Positions 37,301-44,376 of a stretch of 64,000 nucleotides of DNA are shown in pieces. A program made the translations under genes and the position numbers. Under the pieces are notes generated by a model that was not told the origin of the DNA, searched no databases, and was given only the letters and a program-made list of their open reading frames with translations. The DNA is from Anolis sagrei. Its lineage: Eukaryota > Chordata > Lepidosauria > Squamata > Anolidae. Location: the NCBI RefSeq assembly GCF_037176765.1, contig NC_090023.1, forward strand, positions 128,535,866-128,599,865, in the 5' to 3' direction. Position 1 is the first letter of the stretch; each line of letters starts with the position of its first letter.

Positions 37301-39164
37301 AGCACCCCCAACAGATGGCCATCCAGCCTCTGTTTAAAAGCTTCCAAAGAAGGAGCCTCCACCACACTCCAGGGCAGAGAGTTCCACTGCTGAACGGCTC
37401 TCACAGTCAGGAAGTTCTTCCTCATGTTCAGATGGAATCTCCTTTCTTGTAGTTTGAAGCCATTGTTCTGTGTCCTAGTCTCCAGGGAAGCAGAAAACAA
37501 GCTTGCTCCCTCCTCCCTATGACTTCCTTTCCCATATTTATACATGACCATCATGTCTCCTCTTAGCCTTCTCTTCTTCAGGCTAAACATGCCCAGCACT
37601 TTAAGCCGCTCTTCATAGGGCTTGTTCTCCAGACCCTTGATCATTTTAGTTGCCCTCTTCTGGACACATTCCAGCTTGTCAATATTTCTCTTGAATTGTG
37701 GTGCCCAGAATTGGACACAATATTCCAGGTGCGGTCTAACCAAGGCAGAATAGAGGGTTGCATTACTTCCCTAGCTCTAGACACTATGCTCCTATTGATG
37801 CAGGACAAAATCCCATTGGCTTTTTTTTTGCCTCCACATGACATTGTTGGCTCATGTTTAACTTGCTGTTCAGGTTTTTGATCTAGCCACATTTGCATGT
37901 TTTCAAACTGCTAGGCTGGCAGGAGTTGGGGGTCACAGCAGGATTCACCCCGTCCTGCAAATTTGAACCTCTAACCCTCCAGACAGCAAGTTCTGTGCCA
38001 CCGCCACTTGCAGATTCAAGGTCTGGCTGCTTCCTTCCTGGGGGAATCCTTTGTTAGGAGGTGTTAGCTGGTTCTGATAGTGTCATGTCTGGAATTCCTC
38101 CCCAGGCAGAAAGCAGCCAGGCTTTGAAGCTGCAAGGCCATTCAATGCTAATCAAAGTGGCCAATTGCAGCATTCACACTTGGCTCAAACAGACAAGAGT
38201 TCTTTCTCACACTCTGGACCTTCCACAGATAGATAAACTCCACTTGTCTAGTTCCTAACAGACCTCACAACCTCTGAGGATGGCTGTCATAGATGTGGGT
38301 GAAACACATCAGGAGAGAATGGTTCTGGAACATGGCCATACAGCCTGGAAAAGTCCTAGTAAACCAGAATACTATGGTATTTTCTGCTATAGCAGGAGAT
38401 CCACGGGAGGGTGACAGCATGAGTTCCCATGCAAGCAGACATCAATCCTAGTGATGCCACTGCACTGGTGGGAGCCAAGTACCTCGCCATTAGTTATAAA
38501 AAATATAGTTCCTTATTGGTGATCCAAAGGCCACATTTGGAAAGCCTCAATTCCCCTTTTTAATACATTAATTCCTTAACTACATTCCCCTCTTTCACAC
38601 AGCAAAAAAGTTACGAAGAAAAGACCCAGAGAAGCTCACAAAGAAGAGGAGTTGCCATCTGGCTGACAGGTAATGACAGGAAAAAGTGGTTCACCTGGTT
38701 CGTGACCTGAAAAACAAGAAGACAAGAGGCAAATGTTACAGCATCGAGTCTTTAATGGGAGGCACACTGCACAATTGTAACAGCTTGGCACCACTTTGAT
38801 ACTTTTGAAGGAGGTATTTAGCCTCCTGTACAACTCCCAAGACTCCACAGCACTTAAAGGGGGGGGAGGGGCACACTGCTGCCATTCTGCCCTGAAAGAC
38901 CCTACAAGACATATCTAAATGCACACACCAAACGGCGGCATTTCATTGGCTTATTCCACTGCCAATCGCCCCCACTGCCCTCCCCTCATCCAATACTCCA
39001 CGGTCCCTTCAACAGAAACCCCCTCGGCTTAGGCGGGATGCACACGTGCCACCGCCTCGCGCTGGGAAAGCCACGCCCCCTCGCTCCTCTCCTCCCTTCC
39101 CTTCCCCCTCCCCGGCTCTCACGTCAGGGTTCGCCTCCAGCGGCAGCCAGCGGTGGGGTTCCAT
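16226..39164 (-). CDS. UCHL3: UCHL3, ubiquitin carboxyl-terminal hydrolase L3 (nine coding exons)
   Basis: A cytosolic cysteine protease of the UCH (C12) family that removes small adducts from the C-terminus of ubiquitin and NEDD8. Coding exons in transcript order: 39164-39123, 38706-38695, 33437-33309, 31103-30947, 29791-29706, 28220-28173, 19753-19678, 16806-16748, 16309-16226. All introns have GT donors and AG acceptors and the phases agree. The joined product is 230 residues, equal to the recalled human protein. Oxyanion-hole Gln89, nucleophile Cys95 (NACGTIG), His169 (DLHF) and Asp184 (YELDGRKP) fall on the expected numbers, so the enzyme looks active. The 12-nt exon 2 supplies VTNQ. Odd point: residues 175-179 read NVGGI where the human protein, as recalled, has HVDGH. 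The start ATG has G at -3 and +4. It is divergent from COMMD6. Confidence 0.97.
16310..16747 (-). other. UCHL3: UCHL3 intron 8
   Basis: 438 bp of AT-rich DNA with no repeat family or further exon that I can identify. Confidence 0.8.
16748..16806 (-). CDS. UCHL3: UCHL3 exon 8 (residues 184-203), carries Asp184
   Basis: 59 nt, acceptor GATAG and donor GTATGC. The split first codon gives Asp184, followed by [19 protein letters not shown]. Confidence 0.95.
17368..17572. mobile_element. Mariner-type MITE
   Basis: A 205-bp element with ends CAGGGTGGGTCAAAAGCCAC and the inverse of TAGGGCGGGCCAAAATCAC, flanked by TA (17366-17367 and 17573-17574). End sequence and target site match Tc1/mariner nonautonomous elements. 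Confidence 0.8.
18462..19403 (+). mobile_element. Penelope-like element fragment with inverted terminal repeats
   Basis: Left terminal repeat in minus orientation (18462-18810), a short coding remnant (about 18810-19020, plus strand) and right terminal repeat in plus orientation (about 19030-19403). The remnant reads [11 protein letters not shown] ... [10 protein letters not shown], which fits the end of the GIY-YIG endonuclease domain of Penelope-like elements (SAIAEH...REAIEI.KH). Most of the reverse transcriptase is absent. Flanks CAAATCTTGAATT on the left and CAAAATTTTGAATT on the right look like a slightly decayed target duplication, so the whole is probably one insertion. It is a fossil. 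Confidence 0.8.
19678..19753 (-). CDS. UCHL3: UCHL3 exon 7 (residues 159-183 plus first base of 184), carries His169
   Basis: 76 nt, acceptor CTACAG and donor GTAAGA. Encodes [16 protein letters not shown], then NVGGILYEL. The catalytic His is in DLHF. The stretch 175-179 departs from the usual HVDGH. Confidence 0.95.
21950..22585 (-). mobile_element. L2-type LINE, 3' end
   Basis: On the minus strand, residues such as [20 protein letters not shown] followed by [17 protein letters not shown] are the C-terminus of an L2-clade ORF2. They are followed by a 3' UTR containing CCGAGTCCTTTGGGAGATG and an ATT-rich tail at about 21946-21975. Strongly 5' truncated. Confidence 0.8.
24690..25035. mobile_element. 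Two short decayed hAT-like MITEs
   Basis: At 24690-24840 a piece starts CCAAGGCTGGGCAACTTGTG and ends in an inverted counterpart. At about 24910-25035 a second piece has GGCCCTCCAACTCCCAGAAG mirrored by TCTGGGAGTTGGAGG. Both have self-complementary halves. Ends are too decayed to give duplications. Confidence 0.5.
26655..26850. repeat. Unclassified interspersed repeat, copy 1
   Basis: Shares a block of about 100 bp (CCTGATTTGCCTTCCAACTG and CTCTGTCTTGTTTGGATTA, ending near CCCTCATCCAATC) with 45640-45805. Both copies are diverged. I do not recognise the family. Confidence 0.4.
27068..27391 (-). mobile_element. tRNA-derived SINE, full length
   Basis: Minus orientation. The body reads GGTAAAGGTTTTCCCTGACA at the left, and the tRNA-like head at the right contains GAATTCGAACCATC (B-box in reverse) and GCTGTGCCACCAGGGGGC. 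Other copies are at 37041-38004 and 48992-49286. Confidence 0.75.
28173..28220 (-). CDS. UCHL3: UCHL3 exon 6 (residues 143-158), crossover loop
   Basis: 48 nt, phase 0, acceptor TTTCAG and donor GTACTG. Encodes [16 protein letters not shown], part of the flexible loop that crosses over the active site and limits substrate size in UCH enzymes. Confidence 0.95.
28221..29705 (-). other. UCHL3: UCHL3 intron 5
   Basis: Holds an old CORE/MIR-like SINE at about 28375-28570 (AGACCAGGGTTTAAGCC, CTCTCAGACTC) and a SINE interrupted by a fold-back MITE at 29093-29475. The rest is unremarkable. Confidence 0.7.
29093..29475 (-). mobile_element. Old SINE interrupted by a fold-back MITE
   Basis: SINE-like flanks at 29093-29214 (GATTTATGGTGACCCCATCA) and 29355-29475 (AGAAGCTGGAATTGAAACAC) surround a palindromic element at 29215-29354. 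That element starts GGCCCCATCTACACTGCC and ends with its inverse. The MITE variant uses GCAGTTTAACTGCATTGAAC in its arms. Confidence 0.6.
29706..29791 (-). CDS. UCHL3: UCHL3 exon 5 (residues 114-142)
   Basis: 86 nt, acceptor TTTTAG and donor GTTAGT. Encodes [20 protein letters not shown] and on to FLETYE, the segment before the active-site crossover loop. Confidence 0.95.
29792..30946 (-). other. UCHL3: UCHL3 intron 4 with an old CR1 copy
   Basis: 1.2 kb; most of it is the CR1 3' end listed at 30033-30780. Nothing else is recognised. Confidence 0.75.
30033..30780 (-). mobile_element. CR1 LINE, old 3' end
   Basis: Minus orientation. AGAGTTGGAAGAGACC-type 3' UTR at the left, then coding traces such as [20 protein letters not shown] and SAVLETRTQ on the minus strand. 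More diverged than the copies at 5323 and 37218, hence older. Confidence 0.8.
30947..31103 (-). CDS. UCHL3: UCHL3 exon 4 (residues 62-113 plus first base of 114), carries Cys95
   Basis: 157 nt, acceptor CCTTAG and donor GTAAAT. Contains [16 protein letters not shown], with the oxyanion Gln at 89 and the catalytic Cys at 95. It ends at phase 1. Confidence 0.96.
31445..31647 (-). mobile_element. Uninterrupted TIR element (GTTCCTGG ends)
   Basis: Ends GTTCCTGGGTTGTAAATG and the inverse of GTTCCTGGTTTGAAAGTG; 203 bp. This is the intact counterpart of the split copy at 4729-5713 and defines its empty insertion site. Confidence 0.7.
32525..32673. mobile_element. Palindromic fold-back MITE (GGGCCCTTCCA type)
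   Basis: 149 bp with self-complementary halves. The outer arms are GGGCCCTTCCAAACAGCC and its inverse; the inner arms contain CAATATCTGCTTTGAACTGG. A sister subfamily of the CTACACTGCC type. Confidence 0.8.
33309..33437 (-). CDS. UCHL3: UCHL3 exon 3 (residues 19-61)
   Basis: 129 nt, phase 0 at both ends, acceptor AACTAG and donor GTAAAA. Encodes [18 protein letters not shown] onward to LLLFPVTEK, the first strand and helices of the UCH fold. Confidence 0.96.
34322..34498 (-). mobile_element. LINE 3' tail (L2-like)
   Basis: Minus orientation: a TTTA microsatellite, then CCCCGCCCTTCTCAACCCC and GACTCAGGGTGGCTTACAA, the standard reptile L2-type 3' end. Confidence 0.65.
35450..35599. mobile_element. 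Palindromic fold-back MITE (GGGCCCTTCCA type)
   Basis: 150 bp, outer arms GGGCCCTTCCACACAGCC and AGCTGTGTGGAAGGAGTCCC, inner motif ATCTGCTTTGAACTGGGTTA mirrored by CCAGTTCAAAGCAGATAAT. Confidence 0.75.
37041..38004 (-). mobile_element. tRNA-derived SINE interrupted by CR1
   Basis: SINE halves at 37041-37217 and 37880-38004 match the 27068-27391 copy on either side of a CR1 insertion. The left half carries a run of 16 G at 37085-37100 where other copies have five or six. A few SINE bases are missing at the junction. Confidence 0.8.
37218..37879 (-). mobile_element. CR1 LINE 3' end (young-looking)
   Basis: Minus orientation. It starts with the CR1 octamer tail (AATCATAGAATCATAG) and on the minus strand keeps an open frame of about 148 residues. 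That frame contains [30 protein letters not shown] and [20 protein letters not shown], the C-terminal end of CR1 ORF2. It is less diverged than the 30033 copy. Confidence 0.92.
38008..38362. mobile_element. Two Penelope-type terminal repeat pieces joined tail to tail
   Basis: 38008-38100 is a minus-orientation piece and 38101-38362 a plus-orientation piece of the same terminal repeat, meeting near GGAATTCCTC / CCCAGGCAG. The plus piece keeps the hammerhead-like core region at about 38272-38312. Confidence 0.7.
38695..38706 (-). CDS. UCHL3: UCHL3 exon 2, 12-nt microexon (residues 15-18)
   Basis: The bases GTCACGAACCAG encode VTNQ, preceded by TTTTTCAG and followed by GTGAAC. Without it the sequence would jump from NPD to FLKQ; with it the protein matches the family residue for residue. 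Both neighbours are phase 0, so skipping would stay in frame and remove four residues. Confidence 0.9.
38707..39122 (-). other. UCHL3: UCHL3 intron 1
   Basis: 416 bp, CpG-rich toward exon 1 and carrying Sp/KLF-like CCACGCCCC at about 39071. It may include regulatory DNA. No repeat is seen. Confidence 0.7.
39123..39164 (-). CDS. UCHL3: UCHL3 exon 1 (residues 1-14)
   Basis: Encodes [14 protein letters not shown] and ends at phase 0 before GTGAGA. It lies within the CpG-rich promoter block. RWLPLEANP is diagnostic of UCHL3. Confidence 0.95.
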
Positions 39165-39420
39165 GTCTCGCGCCTCCGAAAAGCAAGTAAAAAGCCCGTT
39201 GGGGAGGGTAAAAAAAGTGTGCTGGAGGCTCGCGCCGTGCCTCGTACTCCCGCGCGCCACCAGCAGCCTGGCCCTGAACTGGCCCGTCTCTTGACAGCAC
39301 ACCTCCCTAAGTCCTGCGCCCCGCCCCGCTCGCCTGAACACGGCGTGGGCTGTACCAATCCCGACCAAGACGGAGGAGGGGGGGGGAGGATAGTCACAAA
39401 AACTTTCCTTCTCCTTCCCT
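39165..39420 (-). promoter_or_regulatory. UCHL3: UCHL3 5' UTR and CpG-rich promoter
   Basis: CpG-rich DNA upstream of the UCHL3 ATG. GCCCCGCCCC at about 39319-39328 is an Sp1-type box. CCAAT on the plus strand at 39354-39358 reads as ATTGG toward the gene. No TATA box stands out, as usual for housekeeping promoters. Confidence 0.6.
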
Positions 39421-39768
39421 TTTGGTTTAATGGGGATTTCCTGTCACCTCGTTTTGGTAAATGTTGTAGAATGTCTTCAATAATATCAGGGAGGCGGTAG
39501 AAGGCATATCCCCCTTTAGTGGCATGGGGTCTCTTTCTTCAGTTCCCCCCTCTATTCCCGTAAATAGATTCTCCCGCGCTCCCTGGACGAGGGAGGCGTG
39601 GCTGCCCATGAGCAGAAGAGGTCACCTGAAGCCTCTAGGGGGCGCAGTTTGTATTGTAATGAATGGACTTTAAATCCCCACCTGGGAGCAAAGCCCACAG
39701 AAAACAATAGGGGTGGCCTTCTGAATAAGAACCCCACTGAAATAAATGCAGCTTTGGTTACTGACAAC

Positions 39769-40118
39769 GGGACCTTCCACACAGCCCTCTATCCCAGGAT
39801 ATCAAGGCAGGAAATGCCATAATACCTGCTTTGAACTGGGTTATCTATGGGCCCTTCCACACAGCCCTCTATCCCAGGATATCAAGGTAGAAAACCCCAT
39901 AATACCTGCTTTGAACTGGGTTATCTATGGGCCCTTCCACACAGCCCTATATCCCAGGATATCAAGGCAGAAAATCCCACATTATCTGAGTGTGGACTCA
40001 GATAATCCAGTTCAAAGCAGGTATTCTAGGATATGTGGAAGGGCCCTGAGTCCACACTTAGATAATGTGGGATTTTCTGCCTTGATATTCTGGGATAAGG
40101 GTGTGTGTGGAAGGGCCC
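39769..40118. mobile_element. Cluster of GGGCCCTTCCA fold-back MITE halves and one full copy
   Basis: Two direct half-elements (39769-39848 and 39849-39928) with an exact 80-bp period run into a full 118-bp element (39929-40046) and then another half in inverse orientation (40047-40118). All share TCCACACAGCCC and AAGGCAGAAAATCCC words. Confidence 0.8.
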
Positions 40119-40205
40119 TACAAGTGTGGTATGAAATAAGAAGTAGTTCCCATCATATATATCTAATATATAGTTATTTTAAACGTAGCTGTCAGCAGCA
40201 AATGT

Positions 40206-40349
40206 GGGCCCTTCCACACAACCCTATATTCCAGAATATCAAGGCAGAAAATCCCACAATATCTGCTTTGAACTGGGTTATCTGAGTCCACACTCAAATA
40301 ATGTGGGATTTTCTGCCTTGATATTCTGGGATCTAGGGCTGTGTGGATG
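40206..40349. mobile_element. Palindromic fold-back MITE (GGGCCCTTCCA type)
   Basis: Near-perfect inverted halves of about 70 bp. The arms include ATATCAAGGCAGAAAATCCC and its exact inverse GGGATTTTCTGCCTTGATAT. Very little divergence between the arms. Confidence 0.85.
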
Positions 40350-40427
40350 TGTGTTTCATACTGAGATTTAAAGTATGGCTGGATCAAAGCAAACACAGAT
40401 AATTTCCCCTTGCAAAGGTTTCTGAAT

Positions 40428-40763
40428 GCAGCTACACTGTAGAATTAATGCAGTTTGATTCCACTTTCATAACTCAATGCTATGGGATCCTGGGAGTTAT
40501 AGTCTGGTGAAGTACCAGCAGAGAAAGTTAAAGACCTTGTAAAACTACAACTGTAACCTCACAACCTTTGAGGATGCCTGCCATAGATGTGGGCGAACCC
40601 TGAGGAGGGAATGCTTCTGGAACATGGCCATACAGCCCAGAAAACTCACAGCAATCCAGTTATTCTGGCCATGAAAGCCTTCGACAACACATACAACTCT
40701 AATGATTTCATAGCATTCAGCCAAGCTGGTTTAAAGTGGTGTTGAACTGCATTGATACTACAG
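40428..40763. mobile_element. CTACACTGTAGAAT fold-back MITE split by a Penelope-type insertion
   Basis: Left part 40428-40552 and right part 40699-40763 are the two arms of a palindromic element like that at 44160-44376. The insertion between is bounded by TACAACT at 40546-40552 and 40692-40698. Confidence 0.75.
40553..40691 (+). mobile_element. Truncated Penelope-type terminal repeat
   Basis: The last about 139 bp of the terminal repeat in plus orientation, ending in AAAGCCTTCGACAACACA, the same terminus as the 4944 and 19403 copies. The TACAACT duplication shows this is a real insertion terminus. Confidence 0.8.
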
Positions 40764-40894
40764 TTTTGATATACGTTCTGTTTCCAATAACGAGCAGTCA
40801 AATTAGTTTTATAATCTCACAAGCAGAGCATGACAAAAATATGAGTCTTTTACACAGGTATGTTGCTTTTGACTATGCAGGCATTGCTTTCTAT

Positions 40895-41033
40895 GGCCCC
40901 CTCTATACAGCCAGTTATTAAAACGGATAATCCACATTATCTGCTTTGAACTGGATTATATGAGTCTACACTGCCATATAATCCAGTTCAAAACAAATAA
41001 TGTGGATTTTATATGGCAGTGAAGAAGGGGCCT
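40895..41033. mobile_element. Palindromic fold-back MITE (GGCCCCxTCTACACTGCC type)
   Basis: Outer arms GGCCCCCTCTATACAGCC and GGCAGTGAAGAAGGGGCC; inner arms around ATCTGCTTTGAACTGGATTA and its inverse. Confidence 0.8.
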
Positions 41034-41107
41034 TTGTAATTCATTTTCCTATATAGTGTTAAAACAAGATATTGTTCCTATTCATGCTAGAGCTAATTTT
41101 AAGATAA

Positions 41108-41430
41108 AACTAATGTGACTCCAGAGACCAGGGTTCAAATCCCTGCTCAGTCATGAATCCTTTTCTATTACACCATATAAACTCCAGATTATCTGCTTTG
41201 AACTGGATTACATGGCTGTGTAGACTGAGATAATCCAGTTTAAAGCAGATAATGTGGATTATCTGTGTTGATAATCTGGATTATATAGCAGTGTAGAAGG
41301 GGCTTGGGAGTCACATTCTTTCAGTCTCAGAGGAAGGCAATGGGAAACCTTTTCTGAATAGATCTTGCCAAGTCTCCTATTGTTGTGGGAAATTACTTCA
41401 AGGCACTCAACAGCAACAAATGTGACTAAA
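41108..41430 (+). mobile_element. Old CORE/MIR-like SINE interrupted by a fold-back MITE
   Basis: SINE words GACCAGGGTTCAAATCCCTG and CAGTCATGAAT at the left and CAGAGGAAGGCAATGGGAAA at the right. A palindromic element at about 41160-41304 with ATAATCTGGATTATATAGCA arms sits between. The MITE is therefore younger. Confidence 0.6.
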
Positions 41431-42023
41431 CCAAAGGTATCCATGCCACGTTTTGAATTAGCTAATCATTGTCATTAGGCAATACTTTCCAAAGGAATCA
41501 GATGTGCTTTTAATAAATGATTCAACCTCTGTCATTTGTCTCAGTTTCCAGTAGTCAATACTGACCAGAAGGCTGCATTACCTGATCGTCCTGGGTAATA
41601 GCTGTTGACAGCAGGACTTCCTCCTGACGATTCATTTTTAATGGATCCATTTTAATTAATACATGCCAGCAATCTTTTTGATACTTTATCAGCTTCCCCA
41701 GGTGACATGCTCTACATCAGGGCTGAGTCACGGCAGGTGACAGTGGTGTTTGTAACAGCAGGTGAAATGTGCAGGAAAGAGGCACACTTCAAGCATGGAG
41801 TGAAGTGACACATCAAGGAATCAAAACCAATTATGGCTTTCCAATGACTGTAACCAGATGTGTGGGAATGTCTCCACCTTTCGTATTTGGCGGCCTTAAC
41901 ACAGTGAGTGTGTATGTGTCAGATATCAGATGTCAGGTAACCTATGGAATGTATTCTTTGTATTATGTTAAGATTTTTGTGTCAACAATGTACACAGCTT
42001 TGCTAAATGCCACAGAGGGCATT

Positions 42024-42149
42024 TAGTATAAAATCCAAATTATCTGCTTTGAACTGGATTATATGGCAATGTAGACTCATAACCCAGTTCAAAGCAGCTA
42101 ATGTAGATTATCTACTTTGCTAATCTGGATTATATTGCAGTGTATAAGA
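42024..42149. mobile_element. Fold-back MITE, outer ends eroded
   Basis: Inner arms ATCTGCTTTGAACTGGATTA and CCCAGTTCAAAGCAGCTAAT; the GGCC ends are not recognisable. Confidence 0.65.
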
Positions 42150-42238
42150 AACCAGAAACGTCAGTGTTTGCTATACTATCTGAGCAGGATGTATCTCCAA
42201 GAGGTATTGTATTACATGGTATTACAGTAGACTCAGAA

Positions 42239-42386
42239 GGCCCCTTCTACACTGTCAAATAAAATCCACAGTATCTGCTTTGAACTGGATTATGTGGCAG
42301 TGTAGTCTCATATAATCCAGTTCAAAGCAGATAATCTGGAATATTTGATTTGATAATGTGGATTATATGGCAGTGTAGAAGGGGCC
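42239..42386. mobile_element. Palindromic fold-back MITE (full)
   Basis: GGCCCCTTCTACACTGTC at the left and GGCAGTGTAGAAGGGGCC at the right, self-complementary throughout. Confidence 0.8.
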
Positions 42387-42580
42387 CTACACTGCCATAT
42401 AAAATCCAGATTATCTAATTAGAACTGGATTTTATGACATTGTAGACTCGTATAATTTGGGCCCCTTCTACGCTGCCCTATATCCCAGGATCTGATCTCA
42501 GATTATCTGTTTATCCCAGATTATCTGGTAGTGAAGACTTGGGGTGCTTCCAGACTTGGGGTGCTTCCAGTTTGTAAAGG
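42387..42580. mobile_element. Partial fold-back MITE copies, mixed subfamilies
   Basis: 42387-42456 is a half-element directly abutting the previous copy. 42458-42540 begins GGGCCCCTTCTACGCTGCCC and continues with TATCCCAGGATCTGATCTCAG, mixing words from both subfamilies. A 19-bp phrase about ACTTGGGGTGCTTCC is tandemly repeated at 42537-42571. Confidence 0.55.
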
Positions 42581-43285
42581 TGGAGTAAAAAATCCTGGGA
42601 CCTGATTTCAGGTCCCCACACAGACCTGTCAGTCACAGGTTTCCTCTGTATCAGAACAAGATGGAGGGCGGACAAGGGATATCTGCTGGAAGTTGTTATT
42701 TTAATCCCTCTGTTATGCAGTGGTCTGTATATGTGCACTTGTGAATATTTTAATATAAATACAAGCAGATTTGCATGTGCACATATGAAGTTCAGCACAT
42801 AACAAAGTGAATTTTTTAAATAACACTTCCGCCAGATTTCTCACTTCCCCCTCTTCATGAGCTGGTCATTGACCGTAATAAAGTGAACTTGAACTTGAAC
42901 TCTCTTTTCCCCCAATTGTTTATTCAAGCTCTGTTTAATATTATAAAGTTTAAAATAGAAAGTTTCAGGGAGTTCTAATTTCTCTCACTTCGTACTTCCT
43001 TCAAACCAGCTATGTGTCTGTTTCACATCCTAATCAGGTAATCAGCTGTTCAGGCATTTTTAATGTGGATGTCCACTGAAGAAGTCTCCATGGGGGTAGG
43101 AAGGAAATCAGGGATATACAGTGATGCATATATCCACATTTTCTGGCCAGAATCAAGATAAAAGGGGACCTTTTTAACTCGTGCTTTTGTCCGTTGCAGC
43201 AAATCTGCACAAATTTACCACTAGTATCATGTAGCCACCCCTCCCTTTTAACCTGTTAACTTCTCATTTTAGGTGTTGTGTAAAA

Positions 43286-43431
43286 GGGCCCTCATATAAT
43301 CCAATTCAGAGCTGATAACCTGGGATCAGATCCTGGGATAGAAGAACAGTATAGAAGGAGCCTCAGTTCAAAGCAGATAATGTGGATTATCTACATTGAT
43401 AATCTGGATTATATGGCAGAGCAGAAAGGGC
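43286..43431. mobile_element. Fold-back MITE, mixed subfamily
   Basis: AAGGGCCCTCATATAATCC at the left and CAGAAAGGGCCC at the right, with GGGATCAGATCCTGGGAT in one arm. Confidence 0.65.
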
Positions 43432-43689
43432 CCAAAGGCATGGAATCTTTTGGATCCTAGGAACAGAATTTAAATGAAAGATATAAAATCAGCAGATGTG
43501 TTACAGGCATCAGTGACAAAGATCTAGTATTGATTCACTGTTCTGAATATAGTTCAAGAAGTGTAAACCATAAAATAACATTTTTAAAGTTCACTCTTGA
43601 CCTCTGGAAAATTCCATAATTGTTGCCTTTGAAAAATCCTGCAAATCTCTTGGGAAGACAGGAAACAAATGTCAATGTTCTGGAATAAT

Positions 43690-43787
43690 TTATTACTGGC
43701 TTTCTTATGGGGAGGTTTGCCATTGCCTTCCTCTGAGGCTGAGAGTGTGTGAAGTGGTCAAGATCATCCACTGAGTTTTCATTTCTT
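43690..43787 (-). mobile_element. SINE fragment (CORE/MIR-like)
   Basis: TTGCCATTGCCTTCCTCTGAG is the inverse of the GGAAGGCAATGGGAAA word of the SINE at 41108. It ends where the next fold-back element begins. Confidence 0.45.
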
Positions 43788-43935
43788 GGCCCCTTCCACA
43801 TTGCCATATAATCCTGATTATCAGAGCAGATAATCCACATTGTCTGCTTTGAACTAGATGATATGAGTCCACACTGCCATATAACAGAGTTCAAAGCAGA
43901 TCATCTGAATTTTATATGGTAGTGTCGAAGAGGCC
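43788..43935. mobile_element. Palindromic fold-back MITE
   Basis: GGCCCCTTCCACATTGCC ends, inner arms CTGCTTTGAACTAGATGAT and ACAGAGTTCAAAGCAGAT; immediately adjoins the SINE fragment at 43690-43787. Confidence 0.8.
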
Positions 43936-44159
43936 TTACTGTGCAATAAGCGAACAGTTGCTCAATTAATTTGGGTGCAGTTATATATGTAGCAGAAGTC
44001 TGTCAGAGTTTTCTATCAATGGTTACCAATAACTACTTAGTTTGAATTGTTATTTTCTAGCAACAGTTAATTGATTCAGTTGCATTATAATTGTAGTTCG
44101 AGGAAGGAGAAATGATAATGCTTTGTACAAAGTGATACCCAGCAAAAAATAGTCTAAGA

Positions 44160-44376
44160 TTGCATTTACACTGTAGAATGAATGCAGTTTGACACTACCT
44201 TCAGTTGCTATGTTGGAATGCCATGGAATCCTGGGAATTGTAGTTTGGCGACACATTAGTGCTCTTTAACAGAAAAGTCTAAAGACCTAATAAAACTACA
44301 ACTCCCAGGATTCCATGGCATTGACCCATGGCAGTTCAAGGGGTCTCAAACTGTGTTGAATCTACAGTATAGATGT
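44160..44376. mobile_element. CTACACTGTAGAAT fold-back MITE, near complete
   Basis: About 217 bp. Left arm TTACACTGTAGAATGAATGC through ATGGAATCCTGGGAATTGTA; right arm the inverse, TACAACTCCCAGGATTCCAT through TCTACAGTATAGATG. The reference copy for this second palindromic family. Confidence 0.8.

Larger units (their letters stand above)
33438..38694 (-). other. UCHL3: UCHL3 intron 2
   Basis: 5.3 kb before the microexon. Holds an L2-like tail (34322-34498), a fold-back MITE (35450-35599), a SINE broken by CR1 (37041-38004) and a Penelope-type composite (38008-38362). Stretches 33438-34321, 34499-35449, 35600-37040 and 38363-38694 show no gene. Confidence 0.75.

Noticed and set aside
37297-37743. 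148-residue open frame on the minus strand
   Set aside because: It is the CR1 ORF2 C-terminus ([31 protein letters not shown]) with the CR1 3' tail attached.
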